Both the position numbers and the translations under genes were made by a program. Below, in pieces: positions 34,115-44,568 of a stretch of DNA of 64,000 nt. The stretch is from Celoporthe dispersa (taxonomy: Eukaryota > Ascomycota > Sordariomycetes > Diaporthales > Cryphonectriaceae). How positions within the stretch are numbered: the first letter of the stretch is position 1; each line of letters begins with the position of its first letter. The notes beneath the pieces were generated by a model. It had not been told where the DNA came from. It did not search any database and was given only the letters and a program-made list of their open reading frames with translations. The DNA lies in NCBI GenBank assembly GCA_016584495.1, contig WAID01000005.1, forward strand, positions 2,616,501-2,680,500, written 5' to 3'.

Positions 34115-34876
34115 ATGAATTCATATATGCGGTAAACATAACTCTCATATTCTACAGATTTGATGCCCTTGTGGGTTCGTGGATTGCCGTTGACAAGAAC
34201 AGGGTTCCTTCCAGTGAGCGTGAGCCAGACGACGAGTGGAAGAAGGAATCCATCTCCGCGGATACGGTTGTAAATCGAATCATAAAAAGCCAGCCGAGGG
34301 ACCCACGTCAAGACAATCATATGGTTCGTGAAAGACCTGTTGCTGTTGGGCCTTGCCATCCAAGGGCTCTGGTATATATACAACCAAAGGCCAGCGGAAC
34401 AGCTGCACAACATCGCCGCCGCCAGTGATGACGACCGCAGCTGCAACTGCGGCGCCTCCGTCACCGAAGCCATCTCGCGTGGATGCAAATACGACTCTCT
34501 AGCGGCGGGTTGGCTCCCCGAGCACTGCCGCGATGACGACTTGACCGCCGAGTTCGAGCGCGACGGTGATGGCCCCGATGGCTCATGGACATACTGGCTC
34601 GACCGAAATCACACGCAGGAGATATCGTTGGATGAGCTGGCCTTGAAGGGAGACGATTCAGATTTTCGATTCCACATGTCCATCGAGTGGCACAAGATAC
34701 ACTGCATCTACTATTGGCGTAAGGAGCACCGGGCGCGCTTCAATGGCAAGAAGGTGGAGCGGAGATCCGATAGTGAAGGTCATATCAAGCACTGCGGTAT
34801 GATCCTCAGCGGTATGAGTGGCCCGGGCACTGTTGCTGGAGTTGAGTTGAACATGGACCAGGTGGAGGAGGAATAA
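34115..34876 (+). CDS. UstYa-like oxidase, divergent subtype (copy 2); 5' end uncertain
   Basis: The core, 34319-34876, is certain: a membrane span (KDLLLLGLAIQGLWYIY), the signature CGASVTEAISRGCKYDSL with GWLPEHCRDD, then HKIHC with IYYWRKEHRAR, and HIKHC. It is a paralogue of the minus-strand gene at 32458. No ATG opens this frame. The hydrophilic N-terminus (PSSEREPDDEWKKES...) runs one frame earlier and joins near ATGGTTC 34321-34327 if one G is extra. A start at ATG 34115 works if a 26-nt GT-AG stretch (34132-34157) is an intron, which is unusually short; the spliced length is then 245 codons plus the one extra base. A start at ATG 34321 is the simpler alternative. Part of the proposed peptide cluster. 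Confidence 0.75.
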
Positions 34877-35459
34877 CTCCTGGGGGGGTTGGAGGGCTAT
34901 GAGGAAGGAGGACATAACTTCGAGGATAGCTTTTGTGGCCCACCCTGAAAGCTATAAGGCTATTTCAGCGGAATAGATTTCTCTCAATCATATGATTAGG
35001 TTGGCAATTAAATCCTTATACATTTTTTTAATGCTCCTGGATCCATTTAATTACAGCATACCGAGGGGGATATCGATAATGTAGCAAGGTGAGGCAGATT
35101 TATAAGACTCAATGCTATCTAGATAAATAAGCAAACCAAGAGACGAGCCAAAGTCGCTGATTGGCATTGTTGGCTTTATTGAGAAATGCTGATCAACACC
35201 TGCGATTATCGAATGCAAAGAATAATATAACAACGGGTTTAACATGGAAACTATAAATATAATACGCATTTTAGGCGATACTTAAAATCCTATAATGCTG
35301 CTAGCCTCTACACGCAACATAAGTTCGGGTTTTAATAGGAGCATTGTGCTGGAGATATATAGTTATAGTATAAGTTATTGCCTGCTCATTATATCCTAGT
35401 AGTTCCACCCTCTGACTATGTCTAATTGCTTCGAATAATAGCATGCCTCACTCGCTGCG
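34877..35459. other. AT-rich, no gene recognised
   Basis: About 580 bp downstream of the third UstYa-like gene, AT-leaning and without a credible frame. It may mark the right edge of the cluster. Confidence 0.35.
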
Positions 35460-36285
35460 CTATCCAGGTGCACTGCTGAGCATACTGTAGAATACTAATA
35501 GAAACTGACGATGCCAAAGAACGGGACTGTTTGCGAACTGGATATTAAGCTGTATAATACCAACTCGACTTGGCAAGAAACTTTTACTCAGATGGACTGG
35601 AAGTACACTACTGGTTTTGCGCATCCACCTACTGCGAAAACGGCGCGTTGGGCATGAACGAGTTACCGATTTTTTTTGTTGTTGGGGGGGGGGGGGTTCT
35701 GAGGATTGTCGAGATTCGCAGCTTGTGATCAGAATAGTGCAGAAAGATCGCCCATGAAGTAATTCAATCCAGTTATCATAGACCGGGCATTTGCTGGTTA
35801 TGTTGGTCGTTTGATAAGGTTGGGCTGTCGAGACCTTGTAGTCGAACCATAGAAAGTATGGGATGTTAGGTTGTGAGTCGAGGATCATCTAGAAACACTG
35901 CGGGCACTGTACTTGTCGTTAATCAAGAGGCTTCATTTGTGGATCTTTATTCTAAATACTAAACTTACCACCTAATAATTTCAACAGTCCAGCCTCCAAA
36001 GCTATCGCGATCTATCTTTCGAGTGTAGAAGCATATCGACCCATTCTGCTTACAGGGTCTCTGAGATAAAACTTCCAACCATACTGCCAGGAAACTGTAC
36101 TGCTCTACAGTGGATTTGACAGCAGACCGTAAGCTGAACTTATAGAGGTGGGGTGGAGTCGAATCAATAGCATCGTCTGATCCTCTTTGCAATACATCCA
36201 TAGCTGCCTCTTGCATAACTTGTGGAAAGAAGGCTATATTGCAACGGGCCCGAAGAAATAAAAATACTATAGAAAGCCATGACAT
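35460..36285 (-). pseudogene. Possible hypothetical gene, two segments
   Basis: Minus-strand frames 36285-35965 and 35888-35460 read like protein and are separated by a stretch beginning GTAAGT and ending TTTCTAG, as an intron would. The splice does not keep the frame, and I recognise no domain. A G13 run lies inside (35684-35696), a likely place for an error. Weak call. Confidence 0.25.
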
Positions 36286-36508
36286 ACTAACTACTTATCT
36301 GAGGCTATCTCGGTGTCTGGGCGTTGGTTGGTAACGGGGCTGTACATGGTCCTAGCATTGGTAGTGAGTCACTGGCCCCCGAATGCAACCAGCAGTATGT
36401 GTTCTCTACTTTCTATGTTCTTATTGCACGCTCAGACAAAACAAAATGAATCAGACGCTTCGTCAAAGGACCTATTCTTCACGCATCTAAGTTTCACTAA
36501 GTTATAAC

Positions 36509-37325
36509 ATGCTTCAGACGGCGAAAGACCGTTTCTCGGAGACTCTCCGCATAGGGATTCTCTCAGGCAATCTGGAAGCTGTCAAAGCATCTTACGCAGC
36601 CTTGCCAGCAGATGCACCCCAAAAAGCCGATATCGTCATGGGAATCGCGCAATGCGCTGCAGGAACAGCACAGGTCACAATCTTGGGATGGTGCTTCAGC
36701 GTGGGGCTCGTGGTCCCTCGCAGCTCGGATAACCACGGGCTCTACCACGGGCATGTAGTGCAAGGTCGACGGCCGTGTGGGGCATGCTGATAGCTCACGG
36801 CTTGGATCCCAATGCTCACACTAGCGAGGCCGTAGGCGACGCCTTGAGTGAAGCTGTTTACGAGGCAATTTGCCTCTGGTCAGATTTTCCCTAGAAAATG
36901 GACAGGACCCAAATAGCGCCGGTGGTTCCGATGAGCATGAGCTAGGTGTCAGTGCGCTGGTCGGGGAGCAGCCATCTAGGGCCGTGGAGACATTCCATCT
37001 GCTACTGAAGTATGGATGGAGTCTCAAAGCCGAATACTACGGCGCAGCACATGTCGCTGCTACTGAGCTTGGAAATATAGATGCGCTCCGGCTGTTGGTG
37101 GAGAATGGTACCGTCCTAGAGACGACAGGGCTTTGGAATCCAGTGGATATATGGGAGGACCCTACTGGCACGCGGGGAACGGCACTCTATCGAGTGGTAT
37201 ACAAGGGAAGAAAGGAAGCTGTAGCATATTTGCTTGAGAATGGGACAAATCCGGCGTATACGGACGACGAGGGTAGATCATGTTGGTGGGCAGCAAATAA
37301 AAGAGGGAATGAGGACAGAGGTTGA
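36509..37325 (+). CDS. Ankyrin-repeat protein, two one-base gaps
   Basis: About 272 aa of degenerate ankyrin repeats (AVWGMLIAHGLDPN, LVRFSLENGQDPNSAGG, TFHLLLKYGWSL, IDALRLLVENG, EAVAYLLENGTNP). It occupies three frames: one base seems missing at 36762-36763 and one at 36864-36865. Adding both gives exactly 273 codons and smooth repeats. No other domain. It lies tail-to-tail with the broken GH43-like gene, whose end it may have overrun. A related gene is at 29378. Confidence 0.6.
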
Positions 37326-37337
37326 GGCCCTGGTCGT

Positions 37338-38159
37338 CTAGCTCGGCGCTCGTGCGGATGTGGGACATGGTCTCGGGCGTGCCGACAGCGGTCGTGAGGT
37401 CTGGCGCGAGCTCCTAGACCCAGATATCCCAGGGCGTAACGTTGGAGGTGCTCCCATCGATGGCGCCCTTTCGCACGTCAGACATGATGTAGTGAGTGCT
37501 GTTTGGTGCAGACATGACATCGAAGTCATGCAACACGTAGTCCCCGCTGAGCAGGCCTGGCAGGTAGCTCCACGCCCCCCCCCCCCTCGGCGACGGCGAG
37601 GTCGCATAGTAGAGAGCTACTAGGCCGTCTCCACCATAATCATCACGTACTGGTTAGTCTCGCTGCTGTAGCGCACAAGCGGCTTGGTGAGGTTGGCCAC
37701 CGTAATAGGGGGCTAGTAGAAATCCTCAAGCTTCCAGTTGGTCAGATCTGGCGACGAGAAAGTCTTGATGCCGCAGTTGCCATCGGCGCCGTAGTCCCCG
37801 GGTGGGTATACCGGGGTGGCTGGATACCACTCGGGCAAGGTGATGGAGTACATAAAGAGGGCGCCGACGCAGCCCCAGGTTGCAGAGTACATCCAGTATT
37901 TACCTTCCCAGTAGCTGAGGTGTGGCTCAACCATCTCGAGGCCGTCACCGTCGACCGTTCGTGGGTAGACGGGTTTACCGTACTTGAACGGCTGTAGCGG
38001 GTGCGGCGGCAGTCTATCGTCGCCCTCGAGAATGTCCTCTGCAGCGAAGTTGACTTTGGATGCATACGGCGCCGAAGACCGAGGTAAGTCTGCGGCGACA
38101 GCACCCTGTAGGGACAACGCCACCACCAAGGCAATCTTTGGCAGACTGAGAAGAGTCAT
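37338..38159 (-). pseudogene. Secreted GH43-like glycosidase, broken and truncated
   Basis: ATG 38159 opens a signal peptide (LPKIALVVALSLQGAVAA) followed by glycosidase-like text (MVEPHLSYWEGKYWMYSATW, GIKTFSSPDLTNWKLEDFY) resembling the five-bladed propeller of GH43. A TAG at 37713-37715 stands where CAG would fit. Beyond it the protein-like text continues (PPITVANLTKPLVRY, NQYVMIMVE), then meets two more stops, a frame change, a C12 run on the plus strand (37575-37586) and a further TAG. The 3' part runs into the ankyrin gene, so the catalytic domain is incomplete. A real pseudogene is more likely here than error alone. Confidence 0.6.
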
Positions 38160-38995
38160 TGTCTCGTATGTGGGCTGCAAGGGACAGAAAGTGCGAGATA
38201 GAAACAGTCCTGCCAAGTCTGGGTTGACTATCCAGGGGATTCGTAATAGCCATCTGTTTCTTTTCAGTAATTAATTAGGAGACCGACATATTGTTATATG
38301 CAGTTGCATCTGCCCTTTGCTTTCCCCAGCTCAAGAGGATCGTCCATGACTGGATGGACAAGGGACTCGACAAATAAGCTCGGCCGGGTATGTAGAATGG
38401 TTGGCCGACGAGTTCCGTTGAGGTGCAACCAGATACCAGCTCTCTAACTGGGCGGTGACCCGGGGATTCAGATCATCACAGCATTGCGATATTTGATGAG
38501 AAATTACGCAACCACCGTGGCCGGCCCTTAACGAGCAGGGCTCCAGACTATCAAAGCGCTGCGACAATATTGGACTTGAGGGGTCTCTCCGGCTACCAAA
38601 CACGCTTTCTGCTTAGAGCCTTAGACGGCCTTGCGTGCTCGGAAGCTGCGACGACTTCCGCTCGGCTGGGAGACTACGGTGTGCAGGCGCCCCGCATTCC
38701 CCGCCCCGCATAGGGAGCGACATGGGGGCGACAAGGTATCCCGGTGGCACGTAAACGACCATTCTTCCGCTGTTGGTAGCGTTCTAGGGTTCTGCCCTGG
38801 GAAGTTTTTCACTCAGCACCATGGCGGTGTCACTGCAAACCTACCAGTGGCATTATAATATAAGTATTTCCACAGGAACCCTTTGTGGGGCGTGTTCTCC
38901 TCAGCAGTACATAGTACAGACGAGCTTGCCTCTCCCCGTCCGACAGTTAACGGGGCAGCCTCGGGTCGACTCTTGCTCTCACTGTGACCGTCATC
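38160..38995. other. Intergenic
   Basis: About 840 bp between the divergent GH43-like remnant and the sugar transporter. No gene seen. Divergence may once have linked a secreted glycosidase and a sugar importer. Confidence 0.35.
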
Positions 38996-41008
38996 ATGTC
39001 CTTCAAGGCGTGGCGTCATCTGACGCCCTCCCTCATATTCAGCTGCCTCGTCTTCCTGCAAGGCTCCCTTCTGTTCGGCTTGTGAGTTACAACGCGAAAA
39101 CAAGACCTCAATATTTGCAGCGAGCGAGGTAGAGCTGATCGAAGACTTTTGCATCCAACAGAGACACCGGCTCTTTCGGTTCTCTCCAGGCTCTACCGGC
39201 TTTCCTTCGGCGCTTCGGCGTGGAGACTGCCGCCGGTACCTATAAGCTGCCGGCCTCGCGCACGTCGCTGATGAACTCGCTACCGTGGGTCGGTAAGATT
39301 AGCGGCTGCTTTGCCTCAGAGGCCTTGATCGAACATCTGGGCTACAAGAAGACTATGTACATAGCGGGATGCATTCAGTTCATTGCCATCATCAGTATGT
39401 ATCTACCCCTTTCGTGTCCCCTGTCCAGCCGGTTTCTATGCGCATGTGGAGAGTGGACGACTCGAAGCCGCTAACGTGACGTGGCCAATAACAATAGTCG
39501 AGTTGACGGCACATGAATGGCCTCAGTTCACGGTTGGCCGCATCATCGCCTACTCTGCGGTCGGCTTAGTCGAAAATGCAGTGCCCTCCTACAGTGCCGA
39601 GATGGCCCCAGCGGCCATCCGAGGCCTTCTGTCAGGCTCTATCATGTTTGTCACGGGCCTGGGAAACCTCTGGGGCGCCGCTATATCTCGTGCATTCGTT
39701 ACAACTACGGAACAGAAAGGGTGGATGATTCCGACATGCATGCAGCTGATCCCGGCTGCCTTGATACTCGCGCTCGTGCCCTTTACCCCAGAGTCCGCAC
39801 GTTGGCTGGTCCTCAAGGGCCGTAAAGAAGAGGCTAAGACAGCTCTTGACAGGATCAGGCCCTCCCATGACATCCAGAACGGAGCTACCCAGGCGAAGAT
39901 CAACGCGCTGGAGCAGCTTTTCGAAGACCCGCACGCGCAAGATCAAGGCTCCTGGCCAGAGCTCTTTCGCGGGAACTACCTCCGACGAAGCTGGGTAGGC
40001 TTTTTTCTTTCTTTGATTCCTTAATTATGCACACTCCAAATCACGCCTCCTTTTGTCTCTTCACGCGTTTCTAGCCAGCGGCCGAGAAGCTCGCCCACTT
40101 ACAAATGCCATAGATCTGCGCAACTCTCTTCATTCTAGAGCAGACAAACGGTAACCAGTTCGTGCAGTCCTATGCTGCTACATTCTACGTCGACCAAGGA
40201 GAAGGCTCCATGTCTTTCACGTACAGCATTATTGGTCAGGTTGTCAGTGTGATCGGAGGCGCTGTCGCCTTGTTGCTCCTTGACATCACCGGCAGGCGCC
40301 CTCTAATGATTGGTGGGAGTATTGGCTGTACCTGTCTGCTTTACATCGCTGCTGGCCTCGGGACCTCCAAGAACCTTAGCAAGAGCGGAGCGAACATGGT
40401 TCTGGTCTGTTTCATGACGCTTCCAGGATTTACCCGTGCGTCGGCCAGCATGAATGCCTTCCTGACAGGCGCCGAGATAGGAGGCCTGCGCATGCGAAAG
40501 AAGATCATGGTAAGCTTCTTGAGAGTAGCCACAGAAGACGCTCATTATCTGCCACCACTGACCACCCCATAGGCGTTTGGAACTGCATGCGACGTAGCAG
40601 CGGCGTTTCTCGTCACTTTCGTTACTCCGTACCTACTGCCAAGCATGGGTGTCAACATCGGCTGGATCTTCGGCTCTGTCGCTGCCTTCTCTGTCGTCTG
40701 GTCGTACTTCTTCTTTCCTGAGCTCAAGGTAAGGCTCCCGGCTCCCTACTCTCATGACCGGGGGAGGAGGGCAGGCGGCATCTCCTGCTCATCTTCCTGG
40801 CTGGGACATCTTCACGCGATGCTGACCCGCGCACACCGAACTATAGGGCCGCTCTCTGGAAGAAGTGGACGAGCTGTTCGAAGCTCGACTCTCCGCCCGC
40901 CAGTTCTCCAAATATGAGACTCACGGTGCAGGCCATCTCCTCGCACAAATTGAAAATGAAGGAACTGTGAACGAGAAAGCTCACACGGAGACCGTTGAGC
41001 GTGTCTAA
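38996..41008 (+). CDS. MFS sugar transporter with one in-frame stop
   Basis: Sugar-porter family (hexose or disaccharide import), plasma membrane, about 522 aa, 12 spans. Six exons: 38996-39081, 39162-39394, 39498-39994, 40075-40509, 40573-40728, 40847-41008; the spliced length is exactly 523 codons. Landmarks: FGLDTGSFGSLQALPAF early, YSAEMAPAAIRG, PESARWLVLKGRKEEA after span 6, LEQTNGNQF, DITGRRPLMIGG, and SLEEVDELFEARL after span 12. A TAG at 40111-40113 interrupts the fourth exon between LQMP and ICATLF; CAG would fit. This is a substitution, not a length error, so it may be genuine. It faces away from the GH43-like remnant. Confidence 0.8.
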
Positions 41009-41334
41009 CACTGGCTTGGGTTATTTACATGATGTTGTTTCTATAACTACTGGCGTGCAAGTCAAGTCGAGTCGTAGAGGCAATGAGCCCTTAATTACTG
41101 GTTCTTCAGCCTCAATTCAGTTGGAGAGCAGGTGATTTGTGTTGTCAAAAAGATAGGATTAGGGGTTTCTTTGGTGAATCCGTAATGTGTCCTGCGTAGC
41201 ATGTTCTTCATCTGAGCAAGGGTCGCATGTCCCGACGTCACCTCCCAAGCTGTTCTTTCCAGCACTGTCAAAAGAACTCTCCGTTCCGATTGATAACAAA
41301 GCAGTGCTCTCTACCAGCACATCAGCTAGCTCTA

Positions 41335-43969
41335 CTAGTCTTGCAAAATGTGATTCGTTAGAAACCAGTCCAGCTCACCATCCATATCGTACTGCGAAGC
41401 TTCGATCGAGTAATCTGGACCAAGGTTGAGCAGGGAGTAGGTGACAGGCATTGCGCGAGGCTCCTCCCACCCACTCTCATGAAGGCTGCTAAGGTTCATA
41501 TGACGGCTGAGTGCGGTGGTATCTGGGTTATGCTGATTCTCTTCATGTCGTTGATCAGGGAACACAGGGTCACCTGCGAGCGAGGAGATACAGTGCCCCA
41601 CTCGAACCCCCTGTGGCAGAGCTGTCAACGACTTGCACTGCTGGCCCGACCTCAAGGACTCGACTCGGGGGTTCTTGATGACACTGGCTCCCAGGAATGT
41701 CTCTCAAGGACGGGAGATGGGAACATGGTGGTTGACCATCCGAAGCCTCTATCTCGTTACTAGCGTTGATGCCCATTGACAAGACGTGGTATCGGCTCAG
41801 GATGTTCTCCCTCTGGATCTCACTCGTTATAGGTGCTTCTTCTCTCAGCATGGGGCGAGATGCGGTGCCCCGGCCGTTCGCCTCAATCATGTTCTTGGTG
41901 TCCCGCTGGACGACGGCGGCGATGGGAGCGACCAGTGCAAGATCAGAGAGGACCAAAACGTTGCTCTCACACAGCCTATCCACCATCGCGTCGTCCAGAG
42001 AGACAGGAGTTTGGCACACAGGGTCTACCAGGCCGGAATAGAGCATATATCCTTTTGCGATTAGCAGGGTCTTTGTGCTCTGGTAGATGCTGACACAGCC
42101 TGCCGGACTCAGCGGCAGAAAATCGCCTGGGAACCTCAAAGAACCCGTGCGCTTCATGTCTAAGAGGCGCTGCCACGTGGACGCTATCTTCCAGGCAAAT
42201 GATACGGCCAGCCGCTGCCACTGAGCCACGAATTCGGCTGGTGCGCTCGCAAGGAAGTGATCCGATGCGCTCTCCCTCAGCCTGCCGGGAAGGCATATCC
42301 TGAAGAGGTTGCAGAAACTCTGGAAGAACTCGGTATGCAGTGAAATGTAAGCGGTAAACTCTGAAGTCTGTGAGTGGGAGAAGATATTGCGGTCCGACAG
42401 GACGAGGTGCGCTGGGAGGCTGGCAAAGCATGCTTGTAACTTTTCTTTCAGCACAAGCAGCGGGGCGATGATCTTCTGTACGTCCGCCGAGGAAGCAGAT
42501 GTCTTTATAGGTATGATGGCTTTTGTCTCTCTTTTTGTCGTGACTATGTTAGCCAAGCCGCTTCCTTGGCCTCTGGAGTAGATGATAGGCACGAAGGGAA
42601 AGGGCTCACTGAAGTATCTGGTACCGTAGATTCTGTAAGACCACCATATAGCCATTAAGACCCAAACCATTACGGGATAACTTATCAATATCATCCTGCA
42701 GGGCGCCAATACAGTGGTCATGCCCGTGTGCAAAATGGTATTCGCTGAGAGGTAGGGGGATATGGATCCACGACCCAGGCATAGCCGCAAACTCCTCCAC
42801 GCCGCCAGAGTGAATCTTATCTTGGATGAAGAGACTCCACACAAGCCTCCGGGCACACTCACGTGATATAGAGTCGGATCCCTGGGCTCTGAGGCAATTC
42901 TCTTTGTTCAGCTGGATGCCGAGCGCCAGCCTCGTGGCCATGCCCAGCATGATCCATACCCGTCCGAACTGTCTGTAGGCAAAGTGCTGAAACACAGACA
43001 GGATCATGATCTGGAGGTTGCGCAAGTCCAAGCTGTTCAGGTTCGAGAACAAGTAGGCGTCAACCTCCTGCGCCCACTGGACAGAAAGCTGTCTGCTCTC
43101 CCTGGCGTGCGAGATATACATGGAGACTGTGGCACACAGGGCCACGCACAGGATTCGAGGGATCTTGTCGTTGTGCAGGTCTTCCAGCAGAGATGGTCTG
43201 TGGAAGATGTCATAGCCAGGAATATGGTAGACGTAGACAAAGTACGCATCTATGTGTCGAGCCAACACATCTCTGCCCAGGAAACGCTGCTGCACGGCGA
43301 TCTCGACCGCGAGTGCTGCGCTTGATCCCGTGGCAGGTGACACGGACGAGAGGGACGAATGGTGGTCGTCCGCTCTGGCCGCCGCCGAGGGCTGCGCTCT
43401 GAGCATGGTGTTATGGCGGTAGACACAGCGCAACCCGCGCTGGCTGCAGCGATGGCACTGTGGGCGCCTCCCAGAGCACTTGGCCTTGCGAGCTTTACAC
43501 TCGTGACAAGCCATCACCGTACGACGCCTGATAATACCAGCCTCGGTCCGGCATTCTGTGGGGCTGACGAGCTGGAGACCGTTGTCTGAGAGGCCCGTCT
43601 TCTCTGTGGCTACGTGTAAGTAAGGATGGATGCCGTCTTCTTCCCGGGCCACCTCCGGGCGATGTGATGCTGAAAAGGGCCGGTGTGACTTGCCTGTATT
43701 TCCGCCCGACAGCCTCTGAAACGAGCAGTCCAACCCCAGTCGTCGACAGTTGTGGCAAGGCGCAGGTTCGCCACTGCATTTCACCTATCAACTCGAGATA
43801 AGCGGACTGACGGTAGATACGACGATGACTGCATCGCTGTGCTCTTGCGTACCTTGCGTAACCTGCAGGTCGAGCAGCGGGTCCCGGACGGGGTAGTAGC
43901 GCCTAGCAAGGTGGCGGCGGCATCCGCGAGGCCTCTCAGAGGCCCATCCGAAGGGGTACTCGACATCAT
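41335..43969 (-). CDS. Transcription factor with two Zn2Cys6 domains, one-base shift
   Basis: Fungal regulator of about 838 aa. Exons 43969-43853, 43784-42682, 42632-41335; introns 68 and 49 nt. The first zinc cluster is split by intron 1 (CSTCRLRK / VKCSGEPAPCHNC, ending LDC) and lies at about residues 28-56. A second complete cluster follows some 70-100 residues later (ACHECKARKAKCSGRRPQC, then HRC and LRC). Both have C-x2-C-x6-C-x6-C-x2-C-x6-C spacing. Downstream is a middle homology region (HIDAYFVYVYHIPGYDIFHRPSL, GRVWIMLGMATRLALGIQLN) of the fungal_trans type. One base is too many in the C5 run 41607-41611; removing it restores the acidic C-terminus. It is divergent from the sulfatase and probably controls it or its neighbours. 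Confidence 0.8.
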
Positions 43970-44568
43970 CTCGGCTCCTGCTTTCGGACCCTGCAGACTT
44001 CTTCTCGGCGGGCGTCTAGCCTCTGTTCCCCCAAATGGAACGCGTCTGTGGAGATGAGAAGCGAGATCCGCTGGAGGAGCCGGGAACGCAACCCAAATAA
44101 CCAAAACTCAGGGGCGGCAACCAGGGCGGGGGAACGGGTTGCGAGCTGTGGGGACAGCGGTCTGGGGGCCAGTCCGGGGAAGAGGAGCTTCTGGGTGTTA
44201 AGGTCTACTCCGTCCTCTGTTTACCCCATATCACGTGCCCCATAGTCTCGGTGGGTATGGTGGGTCCCGGATGCTGCTCCGGATCTCGTCGGCGGTCTGC
44301 CGAGTCTTGGTAAAGTCATCCAGATAGAGGCGGGAAGGAGCCTTTTTCACCCTCTCTTCCTTCTTTTGTTGGAATTGTAATTATTTCTTCACCATCGACC
44401 TTGATCCTATTGCTCCAAGCTCTTATTACTTCAACCCGAGGGATATTCGTACCTCAGCCGACTCCCCCGTATTTGTTTTTCGCTCGCCACAGCCTCACAC
44501 AGAAGACGAATTGTCTTCCTCTTCAACCCAACCCCTCATTGTCTTTGGTTTAAAAAAGGTAACAGAGT
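43970..44568. promoter_or_regulatory. Divergent upstream region, regulator and sulfatase
   Basis: About 600 bp between the two start codons. The stretch before the sulfatase (44345-44560) is CT-rich, as in fungal promoters and leaders. CGG/CCG triplets, the half-sites of Zn2Cys6 proteins, are frequent here, but I cannot pick a clear palindrome. Confidence 0.4.
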
